Of a stretch of DNA of 64,000 bases, positions 52,750 to 63,437 are shown in pieces; positions within the stretch are counted from its first letter, which is position 1; every line of letters starts with the position of its first letter. Origin of the DNA: Bacteroidales bacterium (lineage in GTDB: Bacteria > Bacteroidota > Bacteroidia > Bacteroidales > UBA932); assembly GCA_017502125.1 (NCBI GenBank), contig JAFVVN010000029.1, forward strand, positions 42,176 through 106,175, read 5' to 3'. Below the pieces are notes generated by a model. That model saw only the letters and a list, made by a program, of their open reading frames with translations, did no database searches and had not been told where the DNA came from. A program made the translations under genes and the position numbers.

Positions 52750-55598
52750 TATAGTACAACCTTCATAGTCAGACCGTTATACTTCACTGTCTTGGCCTTG
52801 CCTATCCCGTCCTTGGAAACCGGAATGACATTGAATGTCCTCTCCTCGAGCCTTCCTGGGAACTCACCCTTATACTCTCCGACAGAGAGCAGCCTCATGC
52901 TGTCGTCATAAGTGAAGTCGATCATAGCATATGCTCCCTTTTCATAATTATAGTTCACGTTCTCATCCTCATAAAGAGTGAACGAGCCGTCAGCACCCTG
53001 ATAGACATAAAGGTCAATCACTTCAGCCGGTTTCTCATCCGACCACTGCATGTCCGGTCCCACAGGAAGAATCGAGCCTGCACGCACATACAGAGGCATC
53101 CTGTCATATGGTGCCTGCACCGTTTTCATGATTCCTCCTTCATGGAAACGGTTGCTATAGAAGTCATACCATCCCTCACACTCAGGGAAATAGACCTGAC
53201 GGCTGCGGGCACCGTATTCATACACCGGAGCCACAAGGAAGGATGGTCCGAACATATATGTATCCCCTATGTTGCGGACATTCTCATCTTCCATGAAATC
53301 CATGACCAGAGGTCGCATGATCGTATAATCCTCATGATATGTCATTCCTGCAAGAGAATATATATACGGCATCAGACGATAGCGAAGCTTCGTGTAATAT
53401 ACGATCGATTCATAGGCAGGATGTCCCTCAGGTGCGATTTCCCAAGGCTCACGGAACGGAAACTGTCCGTGCGCGCGGTAGAGCGGACATAAGGCACCGA
53501 ACTGGAACCAGCGGGTGTTGAGCTCACGCCACTCCTTATAGTCGGCATTCTCCTTCCCTGTACTCTCCCACACCTGCTGAGCCGCCACATAACGGTTCTC
53601 CACGGAGAAGCCTCCGATGTCCATTGTCCAATAAGGGATTCCGCTGACTGCGAAGTTGAGTCCTGCCGAGATCTGAGCCTTCATATCCTCCCATCTTGTG
53701 GCGATGTCACCGCTCCATGTGGCTGTGGAATATCTCTGAAGACCGGCAAATCCGCTTCGGGTGAGAAGGAAGACACGCTTGTCATGATCCACCCCGCGCT
53801 GACCGTTATATATCGCATCTGCATTGACCAGAGCATAGGCGTTGAAGAACTCGGTCGAAGAGCCAAGAGCCGTAGGGCCGCAGAGAGCCTTGCGATATTC
53901 CATATTCGTGCAGTCACGGATATTCGGTTCCGAGGCATCCATCCACCAGGCATCAATTCCGAGAGGATAGTAGTGCTCGTACATCTGATTCCAGAAAAGT
54001 TCACGTGCCTGAGGATCATAGGCATCATAGAAGCCGTAGAGATAGCCCTGGCCGATCCAGTCACGGATTCCGTCCTCATAGGCCTTCGTGTACATCCAGC
54101 CTTTCTCGTCGAATTCATTATAGTGCTCGGTGCCGACATAGAACTTCGGCCACACAGATATCATCATACGGCCGTTCATAGCATGGATTGAGTCTACCAT
54201 GGCCTTAGGATCAGGGAAACGCTCAGGGTCGAACTCATGTCCACCCCAGTCGTCCTCACGCCAGTGACTCCAGTCCATAACTATATTATCAATAGGAATG
54301 TTTCTCTGGCGGAATCCCTGAAGGGCCTGGATCATCTCGGTCGAGGTCTTGTAGCGTTCGCGGCTCTGCCAGTATCCCATTGCCCACTTAGGCATGACAG
54401 GAGCCTTGCCTGTCAGAGTCCTGTAGCCGCTTATGATTTCGTCAACATCCTCACCTGCAATGAAATACCAGTCCATCTGCTTGGACATCTCGCTCCACCA
54501 GCGATGCTTCGCCTGCTGCTCCGGATCCACAACATCATAGACACGAAGACCACAGTATGACACCCAGCCGTCCGGCTGCCATCTCACCTTTATCGGAGTC
54601 TTTACGCCGGCCTCAAGATGGACTGTGAACTTGTACGCATTAGGATTCCAGGCCGTGCGCCAGCGCTCAGGAACGACTTCCACGTCATTAATCGTGACCG
54701 TGGTGTAACCGGCATAGTACAGAATAAACTGATAGTCACCTGTTTCAGGAGCTTCGATACTTCCTTCATAAGTAACATCCGAATTGTAGAACACGAAGTC
54801 CTCAGGAAGATTCACAACCTTTTCCATCTTGGGTTCGATAAGGTGCTCGAAATAGAGTTTCGGCTCGTCACGGACGATGGTTTCACCGTTTTCAGGGACA
54901 TATGTTCCTGTGAGGCATCCTTCCCTGCCCTGGACATCATAAAGCCTGAAGACTTCTCCAAGCTGCTTATAATCAGCTGGATTTCCGAAACGCATCATGG
55001 AATAGCTGTCCATCAGGATTCCATATCCCTTACTGGAAACAACGAAAGGCACAGAGACCTTGGTGTTGTATTGGAAGAGTTCCTCGTTCCTGCCCTTATA
55101 GTTGAATTCATCAGCCTGATGCTGGCCAAGGCCGTAGAAGTCCTCGTCTTCAGGAGACTCGAAGACCTGCGTGAAGGTATATCCCCTGGTTCCTTCCACT
55201 TCTATCGGGGTGAAGGTCTTTCCTCCGCCTGTTTCCTCTGCCAGAAGGAGGTTGCCCTCATCATCAACGAACCTCACCTCTCCTGTGGTAAGAGTGACCT
55301 CAGCCGCCAGTTCCGATGTCTTGAGGGTCAATATTCCGTCATTCTCGCTTAGAGTGAATTCCGGAGCCGACTGCTGCGGCACGATGACGAGACTCTGAGG
55401 ATCGGCGAATCGTCGCTCAGGAGTGGCTGAAACACGGATGATCTTATCTCCAGACACCTCCAGCCTCACCAGACGCGGTCCGCCTTCAACCGGATTCTGA
55501 ACCTTGACAGTCACACCGTCTGCGTTCTTTCTATATACACTTGTGCATGATGCCAGAAGCAATGCTGCTGCTAACAGATAGATAGATTTTGTCTTCAT
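52749..55598 (-). CDS. GH31 alpha-xylosidase-like enzyme with PA14 insert, lipoprotein
   Basis: About 949 residues from the ATG at 55598. Lipobox LASC is present (C24 counted from the first in-frame ATG at 55616, six codons upstream). An N-terminal beta-sandwich is followed by a PA14-like insert (about residues 235-365; EAPETGDYQFILYYAGYTTV), then the GH31 barrel. The nucleophile is D560 in WWMDASEPNI, with GYWQSRERYKTS and DWSHWREDDWGGHEFDPERFPDP as typical of alpha-xylosidases. It would remove alpha-linked xylose, for example from xyloglucan; its place here may mean side-chain or disaccharide trimming. Promoter at 55622-55652. Confidence 0.87.
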   Translation of the reverse strand: MKTKSIYLLAAALLLASCTSVYRKNADGVTVKVQNPVEGGPRLVRLEVSGDKIIRVSATPERRFADPQSLVIVPQQSAPEFTLSENDGILTLKTSELAAEVTLTTGEVRFVDDEGNLLLAEETGGGKTFTPIEVEGTRGYTFTQVFESPEDEDFYGLGQHQADEFNYKGRNEELFQYNTKVSVPFVVSSKGYGILMDSYSMMRFGNPADYKQLGEVFRLYDVQGREGCLTGTYVPENGETIVRDEPKLYFEHLIEPKMEKVVNLPEDFVFYNSDVTYEGSIEAPETGDYQFILYYAGYTTVTINDVEVVPERWRTAWNPNAYKFTVHLEAGVKTPIKVRWQPDGWVSYCGLRVYDVVDPEQQAKHRWWSEMSKQMDWYFIAGEDVDEIISGYRTLTGKAPVMPKWAMGYWQSRERYKTSTEMIQALQGFRQRNIPIDNIVMDWSHWREDDWGGHEFDPERFPDPKAMVDSIHAMNGRMMISVWPKFYVGTEHYNEFDEKGWMYTKAYEDGIRDWIGQGYLYGFYDAYDPQARELFWNQMYEHYYPLGIDAWWMDASEPNIRDCTNMEYRKALCGPTALGSSTEFFNAYALVNADAIYNGQRGVDHDKRVFLLTRSGFAGLQRYSTATWSGDIATRWEDMKAQISAGLNFAVSGIPYWTMDIGGFSVENRYVAAQQVWESTGKENADYKEWRELNTRWFQFGALCPLYRAHGQFPFREPWEIAPEGHPAYESIVYYTKLRYRLMPYIYSLAGMTYHEDYTIMRPLVMDFMEDENVRNIGDTYMFGPSFLVAPVYEYGARSRQVYFPECEGWYDFYSNRFHEGGIMKTVQAPYDRMPLYVRAGSILPVGPDMQWSDEKPAEVIDLYVYQGADGSFTLYEDENVNYNYEKGAYAMIDFTYDDSMRLLSVGEYKGEFPGRLEERTFNVIPVSKDGIGKAKTVKYNGLTMKVVL

Positions 55599-55621
55599 TG
55601 CGGTTATCAGTTTCAATCAGA

Positions 55622-55652
55622 CAAATTTAATCATTAAATCAGTAATTTTCAA
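55622..55652 (-). promoter_or_regulatory. Promoter of the GH31-GH43-uxuA unit
   Basis: On the minus strand TTG (55650-55652), 20 nt, then TAAATTTG (55622-55629). Confidence 0.55.
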
Positions 55653-55699
55653 TCGAAATTTACCTATATTTACAAGACTGTAACAAAACACACATCAAC

Positions 55700-57247
55700 A
55701 TGAAACGGATTATCCTGACAGTTCTCGCAGCTGCCATCCTCGCCATGACAGCCAGCGCACAGATGAAGGTCGAAGCAGCCATCGACTTTTCACCCGAAAA
55801 CGAAAACATCATTCCGAAGGAAATATACGGACAGTTTGCCGAGCATCTGGGTTCGTGCATCTACGGAGGACTCTGGGTGGGACCGGATTCGGAGATACCT
55901 AACATCGACGGATACCGTCGTGACGTGCTTCAGGCGCTGAAGGACCTGAAGGTGCCGGTGATGAGGTGGCCTGGAGGCTGTTTTGCAGACGAATACCACT
56001 GGAGGGACGGGATCGGTCCGCGCGAGGACAGGCCGAGGATGGTCAACAGCAACTGGGGAGGAACCGTGGAGGACAATTCATTCGGAACACATGAGTTCCT
56101 GAACCTCTGCGAGATGATCGGCTGCGAGCCTTATATCAGCGGAAACGTAGGCTCCGGCACAGTGGAGGAACTCGCAAAATGGGTGGAATACATGACTGCT
56201 GCTGACGGGCCTATGGCAAAGCTCAGGGCTGAAAACGGGCGCAAGGAGCCTTGGAAGGTCAAGTTTCTCGGAGTGGGAAACGAAAGCTGGGGCTGCGGCG
56301 GAAACATGGTTCCGGAGTATTATTCATATCTGTATAACCGCTATCAGACCTACTGCAGGGACTATTCCGGCAACAAGCTGTACAAGATTGCAAGCGGCGC
56401 ATCTGACTATGACTACAACTGGACGGAAGTGCTGATGAAGAATATCGGGAGCAGGATGCACGGAGTCTCGCTGCACTACTACACGGTCAAGGGCTGGAAC
56501 GGCAGCAAGGGCTCTGCAACAGCGTTCAACGAGGAAGAGTACTACAACACCCTCGGCAAGGCGGTCGAGGTCGAGCCTGTGATACAGAAGCATATAGCCA
56601 TCATGGACAGATATGATCCGGACGGTAAGGTCGACCTGCTTCTTGACGAATGGGGAACATGGTTCGATGTGGAACCCGGCACAAATCCCGGCCACCTGTA
56701 TCAGCAGAACTCCATGCGCGATGCCATGGTTGCAGCCCTGAGCCTGAACATATTCCATAAATACACCGAGAGACTGAAGATGGCCAATATAGCTCAGATT
56801 GCCAACGTCCTGCAGTCGATGGTGCTGACAAGAGGCGAGGATATGGTCCTCACCCCGACATATCATGTGTTCAGGATGTACAACGTGCATCAGGATGCTG
56901 TACATCTTCCTGTGGCTTATGATTCCGAAAGATTCACCGATTCCAACGGACGTCAGTGCCCTTATGTGGACATCACTGCTTCCAGGAATGCAGAGGGGAC
57001 GGTAAACATCACTCTCACCAATGTCAGTCTTGACCGGACTGCAGAAATTGTCGTCAACCTGGAGGAGAAGGGCAAGGCACAGATATGCGGTGAAATCCTG
57101 ACATCAGAAAACATCCAGGACCATAACGATTTCGGCAGCCCCGATAAGGTCAGGCCTGCCGAATTCAAGAGTTTCAAGGTCAAGGACGGCAAGCTTGTGG
57201 TGAATATGCCAGCCAAGTCCATCGTTTCGCTTTCCATAAGGAAGTAA
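55700..57247 (+). CDS. GH51 alpha-L-arabinofuranosidase
   Basis: 515 residues with a signal peptide ([20 protein letters not shown]). The acid/base is E195 in [11 protein letters not shown] and the nucleophile E317 in LLLDEWGTW. The fold opens with [18 protein letters not shown] and [13 protein letters not shown], followed by a C-terminal beta-sandwich. It would release arabinose side chains from arabinoxylan. It is divergent from the GH31 gene and converges with the HdeD-like gene, whose stop codon is only 6 nt away without an evident terminator. Confidence 0.95.
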   Translation: MKRIILTVLAAAILAMTASAQMKVEAAIDFSPENENIIPKEIYGQFAEHLGSCIYGGLWVGPDSEIPNIDGYRRDVLQALKDLKVPVMRWPGGCFADEYHWRDGIGPREDRPRMVNSNWGGTVEDNSFGTHEFLNLCEMIGCEPYISGNVGSGTVEELAKWVEYMTAADGPMAKLRAENGRKEPWKVKFLGVGNESWGCGGNMVPEYYSYLYNRYQTYCRDYSGNKLYKIASGASDYDYNWTEVLMKNIGSRMHGVSLHYYTVKGWNGSKGSATAFNEEEYYNTLGKAVEVEPVIQKHIAIMDRYDPDGKVDLLLDEWGTWFDVEPGTNPGHLYQQNSMRDAMVAALSLNIFHKYTERLKMANIAQIANVLQSMVLTRGEDMVLTPTYHVFRMYNVHQDAVHLPVAYDSERFTDSNGRQCPYVDITASRNAEGTVNITLTNVSLDRTAEIVVNLEEKGKAQICGEILTSENIQDHNDFGSPDKVRPAEFKSFKVKDGKLVVNMPAKSIVSLSIRK

Positions 57248-57252
57248 GACAA

Positions 57253-57837
57253 CTACCTTTCAAAATATTCGTGGATTCTTCTGAGAAGGAAGGATTCACC
57301 GCAGAGAAGGCAGCCGAAGACTATCAGTCCGATGCCTGTCAGCACGATCACTGTGGTTATACCGACGCTGAACGGATTGACCAGCACGAGGAATGACAGG
57401 ATCAGGAGAAGGATTCCTCCCAAAATGACCCATACGCTTCCGTCGATCTTGAATGTTTCAAGGTCACCTCCGAAGGCTATGATCATGAAGCTATGGTACA
57501 TCATCCATATTCCAAGCATGATCGGGAGAAGAACGACAGTCACTGCCGGATAGACACACAGGAAGATGCCCAGGATAAGGTCAAGTATACCTCCCACCAC
57601 AACATATCCCTTCATAGCAAGGTAGTTGCCGCTTGTGGAGGCTATTATGAGCTGGGCTGCACCTACAATCAGCATCAGCACACCGAAAATGATGGAGAGA
57701 GTCATATAGCTTTCCATCGGAAATACGAATACGACTACTCCTGCTGCGACACAAAGGATGCCCGCAAGCATCAGAAGCCACCAATGTCTGATGACACGGC
57801 CGACTTTCACTGTCAGATTTTCAAAATGACGTTTCAT
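57253..57837 (-). CDS. HdeD-like membrane protein (DUF308)
   Basis: About 194 residues with six hydrophobic helices in three pairs (WWLLMLAGILCVAAGVVVF, LILGIFLCVYPAVTVVLLP, IGLIVFGCLLCGESFLL). The family is linked to acid resistance in enterics, but function elsewhere is unclear. The ATG at 57837 is chosen over 57876 because the earlier residues are unlike the family start. It lies inside the xylan region but has no obvious link to sugar use. Confidence 0.75.
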   Translation of the reverse strand: MKRHFENLTVKVGRVIRHWWLLMLAGILCVAAGVVVFVFPMESYMTLSIIFGVLMLIVGAAQLIIASTSGNYLAMKGYVVVGGILDLILGIFLCVYPAVTVVLLPIMLGIWMMYHSFMIIAFGGDLETFKIDGSVWVILGGILLLILSFLVLVNPFSVGITTVIVLTGIGLIVFGCLLCGESFLLRRIHEYFER

Positions 57838-57900
57838 AATACTTTTATTAAGTTCGTTTGAAACGTCATTTTTCAATAACCGTGCTAATGCAAGGCGCTG

Positions 57901-59637
57901 TCAGCGATATCTATATAGTCTGACATGAAGGGCCTTCCAGTCTCCGACAGAAATGCGGACATGGCGTCCCTGATGGGTCTGGTCTCCGTTCAAGGATCTC
58001 ACAGACCGGAATGAGGCGTCCTGAAGGACAGTGACTTCATGAACTGCACCCAGGCCTACCCTCTGAGCCTTCCAGGATGTATCTTTCCTGCCCCTACCGC
58101 CTTCCTGACCTGAAGACGGGTCATCGGATGCGTCTCCCGAAATCACAAAACCATCCTCCCCAAGAGAAATCTGGTTCTGACCGGCCTTTTCCTGAGCTGT
58201 CGCAAATTCCACGACTATACCGTTTCCTGCAATCAGATATTCGTCCTCAGCAAGTCTGATTATGAATCCGCCACCCTCTGGCCAGGCGGTTCCGTCCGTT
58301 GCGCGAGGATCCCACGGGAGCGTGAAGTTATGCCGGCATGTGAGCACAAGGTCTCCGTCATCAATCACACGCTCACGGTCGTTCTGACTGAAAAGGAGTC
58401 CCCACATGGCATCCTGTCCCTGCCATTTCGTAACCAGAGGCATAAGTTCGCGAAGCTTGAGGTATCCTTGCACGAAAGGTGTCTCCTGTGCATCGGAACT
58501 GTCCTCAATTGCAAACGGGCTGATTCCGATGGCATCGTGTTCGCCTATGACATAGAAGGCTCTGACCCCGTTGTCCTGCGTCATCTTCGCTTCAGGAATA
58601 AAAAGCGGATTGTCGGGAAGATGATACTTTGCCACCCAATCCTTGAATCCGTCGTCGTATATGTCCGGAGAGAGGAAATCCACAGAAGGGGCAGCCGCAT
58701 GCCAGATGTCCTTGAGATGAGCCAGAGGACCGGCAGAAGGATATTCTCCAGGTCTTCTGCCGCGGCTGTTCATCGCTGCATTCACAAAGAGGGGGATGTC
58801 ATATATCTCCCTCGCCGACTTGGCCATCCTCTCGACATATGAGGCATAGAACCATGCCATGAATATTTCATCGGTATATATATCCTCACCGAATAATTCC
58901 GTCCAGGTTCCTTCCATGCGGCATCCTGCTGAAGACCACTTCTCCAGCATATACGGATGCAGGATATCCTTGTGGGCGGAAAGGTATTCAGTCAGTTGTC
59001 GTGGAACTTTGGCATTGAAATGCCTGTCTGCAGTCACGGAATGGTCACGGGCATCTTCAAGCATGCCTATCTCGTTCTCTATCTGCACCATAATCACAGT
59101 GCCATGAGCCTTATCCGCTTCCGCAATATGGCTCAGCCAGGCTCTGAACGCCTTGTTGTCAGCCTTGAAGACTTCCTCGGAAAAGGCACTTGCTATCTCC
59201 AGCGGCTTTCCATCAGCCGTCCTGGCTCTCGGGAACCTGCGGCTGTCGCTTTTGAACCACAACGGAGCATAACAGCTCATTGAATTCTTCCAAGCTCCGA
59301 ACCAAAGGAAAACCACCTTGAGGTCATTCTTTCTCGCTTCTTCCAGCACCTTGTCCGTGAGCGAAAAGTCAAACTGTCCCTCTACCGGCTCCAGAAGGTC
59401 CCAGTACGCCGGCACAAGAACAGTATTCAGTCCCATCTCGTGCAGTTTGGAGAAATGGGATTCGATATCTTCGGCACACGATGCCGAGGAGTTTCCCAGT
59501 TCACCTCCCAGCACAATGAAAGGATTGCCGTCCACCATAAGCTGGACGGCATCCCCATATGTCCTAAGCGAACTGTGCTGGGCGTCAAGCGACATCACCG
59601 CAAGCATCAGCAACGCAGACAGAACTATTTTCTTCAT
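57901..59637 (-). CDS. GH35 family beta-galactosidase-like enzyme
   Basis: 578 residues with a signal peptide (MKKIVLSALLMLAVMSLDA). The GH35 barrel shows FIVLGGELGNSSAS, VFLWFGAWKNSMSCYAPLW and the acid/base E189 in VQIENEIG; the nucleophile is probably the Glu in PLFIPEAKM. The C-terminal domain is like DUF5597, common in Bacteroidales GH35 enzymes. It may remove galactose or related sugars from branched xylan; the substrate is not fixed by sequence. Confidence 0.87.
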   Translation of the reverse strand: MKKIVLSALLMLAVMSLDAQHSSLRTYGDAVQLMVDGNPFIVLGGELGNSSASCAEDIESHFSKLHEMGLNTVLVPAYWDLLEPVEGQFDFSLTDKVLEEARKNDLKVVFLWFGAWKNSMSCYAPLWFKSDSRRFPRARTADGKPLEIASAFSEEVFKADNKAFRAWLSHIAEADKAHGTVIMVQIENEIGMLEDARDHSVTADRHFNAKVPRQLTEYLSAHKDILHPYMLEKWSSAGCRMEGTWTELFGEDIYTDEIFMAWFYASYVERMAKSAREIYDIPLFVNAAMNSRGRRPGEYPSAGPLAHLKDIWHAAAPSVDFLSPDIYDDGFKDWVAKYHLPDNPLFIPEAKMTQDNGVRAFYVIGEHDAIGISPFAIEDSSDAQETPFVQGYLKLRELMPLVTKWQGQDAMWGLLFSQNDRERVIDDGDLVLTCRHNFTLPWDPRATDGTAWPEGGGFIIRLAEDEYLIAGNGIVVEFATAQEKAGQNQISLGEDGFVISGDASDDPSSGQEGGRGRKDTSWKAQRVGLGAVHEVTVLQDASFRSVRSLNGDQTHQGRHVRISVGDWKALHVRLYRYR

Positions 59638-59650
59638 ATTGAGTTATTTA

Positions 59651-61399
59651 CTATTCGCCCATCAGACCGTTGGCAAAACCGGCGTAAGCATATTTGCGGT
59701 TATAGTTGAGATCCCACAGACCGACCGGCTCTCCAGCTCTCCAGAAGCTGTTGTCCGGGCTGTCAAGCGGACACCACTGAGTGATTCCATACTGCTGTGC
59801 AGGAGGCACGATTTCAAAATACTGTCTGACGACGAATTCATAGTAGTCAGCCATCGCTTTGTGCTGCCTTGCAGTAAGTTGTGAAGTCTTAAGGGTCTCC
59901 CCCGCATTGTTTACATATCCCATGTCAAGCTCTGAGATCTTGACAAGCTTGCCCGTATTTGCCATCAGCTGAAGCATCTTCACGACATGCTCCTTCTTCT
60001 TGGCCTGAGTTGTAGGGTTTTCATAATATGAAATATGCATCTGCGTGCCGATGCCGTCCACTTTCGTGACTCCGTCTGACTCCCAGATCTCGATCCAGTG
60101 TATGAGGCTCTTGAGCTTCTTGTTGTCGTCCCAGTCTGATTCGAGGTTGTAGTCGTTGATGAAGAGTTTCAACGGCTTGGTTCCGCCAAACTGCTCATAA
60201 TATTTGCGTGCATGCGCAATCGCGATGCGGACATAATCCTCATAACCGAGATAGTCCTGCCAGTAGAAGCAGTTTGCATCCCCCCACTTGGCTGACTGAA
60301 GGTCATAATATCCGTCACGGTCGTAGTCAGAACCCGAAATGGCCTCATTGACTACATCCCATGCAGATACTTTTGTCGCAGTAACTTCCATCATTCCTGC
60401 AATCCATCTGCCCATTTCAGCAGTAAGGACCTGCTTCTTTTCTTCAGAAGTCAGGGATATTACCTCATAGCTCACATCCGGTTGTATGAATGCAAAATCA
60501 TCGATATAGATGTCTCCGGCAAATGCTCCATAGCTGAAAACAAGCCTTGTGGCTCCTGCAGCATTGCACTTGCATGTGATCTCGATATCCTTCCAGTCCG
60601 TACCGAACTGAACCTCAGGGAAGTCTCCCGCTGACTTATAGCCGTCAACGATCTGGAACCCAGCTCCCAGCTTTCCGCTGCCTGATCCCTTGATACGGAA
60701 CTTCAGCTTATATTCCTCTCCGCTGATGAACGCACGTGAAAAATCATGGGCGAACTGCACCTCCCACTGCTGCATCGCCGACGGATTAGTCGCCTTGAAG
60801 GCGCCGTCCGACACGGTAAGGGCAGAACCGTTGCCCCAGCCGTTGAACGGATGTTTATCATTATTGAAGTCAGCCTCAAGGAGCACGGCCTCGCCCGTTG
60901 ACTCAGGAAGCTCGATCATCTTGTCCTGAATGAGACTGTTAAGGTATGTGTTCTGCTGCTGAGAGTGCCATGCGAGGGTGTGACCGTACACGGTTATTCC
61001 TCTTGCATGGGCGGCGGCCAGGAAATTGCGTACTCCGGAAAAGTCCATAGTTCCGTTACTCTTGACTACGGAAGAATGCTTCATAGCATTGCCTGCAGTC
61101 ATCTCGTCAAAATTCTGTCCGGCAAGATCATACAGCTTGGTATCGCCATCTATCGCTACTCCAAGGATGAATGACGGATATGCCTCACGGTCAACATATG
61201 ACTTCAACGGTCCATAAATGCTCAAATCGGCATACGGATCTTCGGGCCTGGTGCCCGGTGTGGTGCCAGGAGCAGTTCCGGGATCCGTTCCCGGTGTCAC
61301 CGGCTTCTTGCCGTCTCCGGGCTGTTCCTCCGGCTCACATGACGTAAGCAAGAGAGATGCAGCCGCAAGGCAGGTCAGAAGAATGTTTCTTATTTTCAT
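59651..61399 (-). CDS. GH10 endo-1,4-beta-xylanase with inserted carbohydrate-binding module, lipoprotein
   Basis: 582 residues. Lipobox LTSC (C21) is followed by a Thr-Pro-Gly linker (about 34-52). The GH10 domain starts at about 60 (NAMKHSSVVKS, YGHTLAWHSQQ) and is interrupted at about 170-305 by a CBM4/9-like module (GWGNGSALTVSDGAFKA, DIYIDDFAFIQPD). It resumes with acid/base E352 in AWDVVNEAIS and nucleophile E490 in VKISELDMGY. Such inserted modules are known in Prevotella-type xylanases. It would cut xylan chains at the cell surface. Confidence 0.93.
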   Translation of the reverse strand: MKIRNILLTCLAAASLLLTSCEPEEQPGDGKKPVTPGTDPGTAPGTTPGTRPEDPYADLSIYGPLKSYVDREAYPSFILGVAIDGDTKLYDLAGQNFDEMTAGNAMKHSSVVKSNGTMDFSGVRNFLAAAHARGITVYGHTLAWHSQQQNTYLNSLIQDKMIELPESTGEAVLLEADFNNDKHPFNGWGNGSALTVSDGAFKATNPSAMQQWEVQFAHDFSRAFISGEEYKLKFRIKGSGSGKLGAGFQIVDGYKSAGDFPEVQFGTDWKDIEITCKCNAAGATRLVFSYGAFAGDIYIDDFAFIQPDVSYEVISLTSEEKKQVLTAEMGRWIAGMMEVTATKVSAWDVVNEAISGSDYDRDGYYDLQSAKWGDANCFYWQDYLGYEDYVRIAIAHARKYYEQFGGTKPLKLFINDYNLESDWDDNKKLKSLIHWIEIWESDGVTKVDGIGTQMHISYYENPTTQAKKKEHVVKMLQLMANTGKLVKISELDMGYVNNAGETLKTSQLTARQHKAMADYYEFVVRQYFEIVPPAQQYGITQWCPLDSPDNSFWRAGEPVGLWDLNYNRKYAYAGFANGLMGE

Positions 61400-61421
61400 T
61401 GTCGTGCAGATATCGTGAAGA

Positions 61422-63437
61422 CTAAAGCATTGCCTTCACCTGATTGTATACATTCCGTGCTGTGAAGCCGAGCTTCTCGTCAAGCTCCTTGTATGGAGCT
61501 GAGAAGCCAAAGCTCTCGAGTCCGAACACCTTGCCGTTGCAGCCTACAAGGCCCAGGAGATTTACAGGAAGGCCGGCTGTCAGACCGAATATCTTCGATC
61601 CCGCAGGAAGTATGCATTCCTGATACTCCTTGCTCTGGCTGCGGAAGAGTCCCTCTGAAGGGCAGCTGACGATGCAGATCTTCACGCCGTCTTCACGGAG
61701 AAGCTCGGCACCTGCTGCGAGTGTAGACACCTCAGAACCTGAAGCCACAAGGATCACGTCAGGATTCTCATCTGCTCCGCCTACGATGTATGCACCCTTC
61801 TCAGCCTCGGCATATTCTGTTCCCTCCGGAAGCATCTCGATGTTCTGACGAGAGAAGATGAGACCTGTAGGAGAGTCTGTGTTCTCCATCGCCATCTTCC
61901 AGCACACAGTAGTCTCCCCTGCGTCTGCAGGACGAAGAACAAGCATCGAGTTCTTTCCGCTGTGGTTCTTCAACTTCTCCATCAGACGGATCTGTGCCTC
62001 GTGCTCTACAGGTTCATGGGTAGGTCCGTCCTCTCCCACTCTGAATGCATCGTGTGTCCATATGAATTTAACAGGGAGCTCCATAAGGGCTGCCATGCGG
62101 ACTGCAGGCTTCATATAGTCTGAGAATACGAAGAATGTTCCGCAAGCCGCGATCACACCGCCGTGAAGAGTCATACCTATACATATGCAGGCCATTGTAA
62201 GCTCTGCCACACCTGCCTGGAAGAATGCTCCGCTGAAGTCTCCCTTGACGAATGCCGTAGTCTTCTTGAGGAAGCCGTCAGTCTTGTCTGAGTTTGAAAG
62301 GTCTGCAGATGCGCAGATCATGTTAGGCACCTGCACTGCGAGCTGTCCGAGAACCGCAGCTGATGCGTTTCTTGTCGCATCACCCGGCTTCTGCTGCACC
62401 TTGCTCCAATCTACCTTAGGAGCCTCGCCGCTGAACCATTCAGCCAGCTGCGCTGCCTTCTCAGGATTGGCGGCAGCCCAGGCAGCCTCCTCCTCATAGC
62501 GCTCCGCTACTATAGCCTTGAGCTCTGCTTCGCGCTTTGCATAAAGCTCCTTGACCTCCGCACTGATGGCAAACGGCTCATCCGGATTTCCGCCGAGATT
62601 GATGATTGTATTTCTGAATGCATCACCTCCAAGAGGCGTTCCGTGAGTCTTGCAGTTGCGCTCATATGATGAATTGTCCGCCTGCCTTGCTCCCTTACCA
62701 ATCACACACTTTCCGATGATGAGCACAGGACGGTCAGTAATCGTCTTTGCCTCATCAAGAGCCTGACGGATCTGGCAGCAGTCGTTTCCGTTGATGGTGA
62801 TGACATGCCATCCCCAGGCACGGTACTTCATCGCTGTGTCCTCATCTATTACGTCTGAGCACTCTGTAGAGAGCTGTATGTCATTCGAATCATAGAACAT
62901 CACAAGGTTGCCTAGTCCGAGAGTTCCCGCCACGCGGCCTGCACCCTGCGAGATCTCCTCCTGGATACCTCCGTCAGAGATATATGCATATATTGTCTCT
63001 TTCGCGAAAGTAGGGTTTCCTGCGCGCTCTGCAAGGAATTTTGCCGCAATCGCCGCTCCCACTGCGAAGACATGTCCCTGACCGAGAGGGCCTGAGGTGT
63101 TCTCGATGCCGCGCATCACGTCAACCTCCGGATGGCCAGGAGTCGGCGAACCCCACTGACGAAGCTGCTGAAGCTCCTCAAGAGTGAATTTTCCTGTCAG
63201 AGCGAGTTGTGCGTAAAGCATAGGTGCCATGTGTCCCGGATCGAGGAAGAAGCGGTCGCGTCCCTCCCACTTAGGGTTTTCAGGATCATACTGGAGATAC
63301 TCCGAATACAGGACATTGATGAAATCCGCTCCACCCATAGCTCCGCCCGGGTGACCTGATTTCGCCTTTTCTACCATGGAAGCCGCCAGAATTCTGATGT
63401 TGTCGGCGGCAAGATTCATAACCTTGGTGTCATTCAT
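61422..63437 (-). CDS. tkt: Transketolase
   Basis: Thiamine-diphosphate enzyme of the pentose-phosphate pathway, 671 residues. Substrate and cofactor segments are visible: AKSGHPGGAMGGADF, DPGHMAPMLYA, the ThDP motif region (AYISDGGIQEEISQGAG ... YDSNDIQLSTE), and WTHDAFRVGEDGPTHEPVEH in the pyrimidine domain. Its position beside the xylan cluster links xylulose-5-phosphate to central metabolism. No typical promoter box was found upstream. Confidence 0.96.
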   Translation of the reverse strand: MNDTKVMNLAADNIRILAASMVEKAKSGHPGGAMGGADFINVLYSEYLQYDPENPKWEGRDRFFLDPGHMAPMLYAQLALTGKFTLEELQQLRQWGSPTPGHPEVDVMRGIENTSGPLGQGHVFAVGAAIAAKFLAERAGNPTFAKETIYAYISDGGIQEEISQGAGRVAGTLGLGNLVMFYDSNDIQLSTECSDVIDEDTAMKYRAWGWHVITINGNDCCQIRQALDEAKTITDRPVLIIGKCVIGKGARQADNSSYERNCKTHGTPLGGDAFRNTIINLGGNPDEPFAISAEVKELYAKREAELKAIVAERYEEEAAWAAANPEKAAQLAEWFSGEAPKVDWSKVQQKPGDATRNASAAVLGQLAVQVPNMICASADLSNSDKTDGFLKKTTAFVKGDFSGAFFQAGVAELTMACICIGMTLHGGVIAACGTFFVFSDYMKPAVRMAALMELPVKFIWTHDAFRVGEDGPTHEPVEHEAQIRLMEKLKNHSGKNSMLVLRPADAGETTVCWKMAMENTDSPTGLIFSRQNIEMLPEGTEYAEAEKGAYIVGGADENPDVILVASGSEVSTLAAGAELLREDGVKICIVSCPSEGLFRSQSKEYQECILPAGSKIFGLTAGLPVNLLGLVGCNGKVFGLESFGFSAPYKELDEKLGFTARNVYNQVKAML

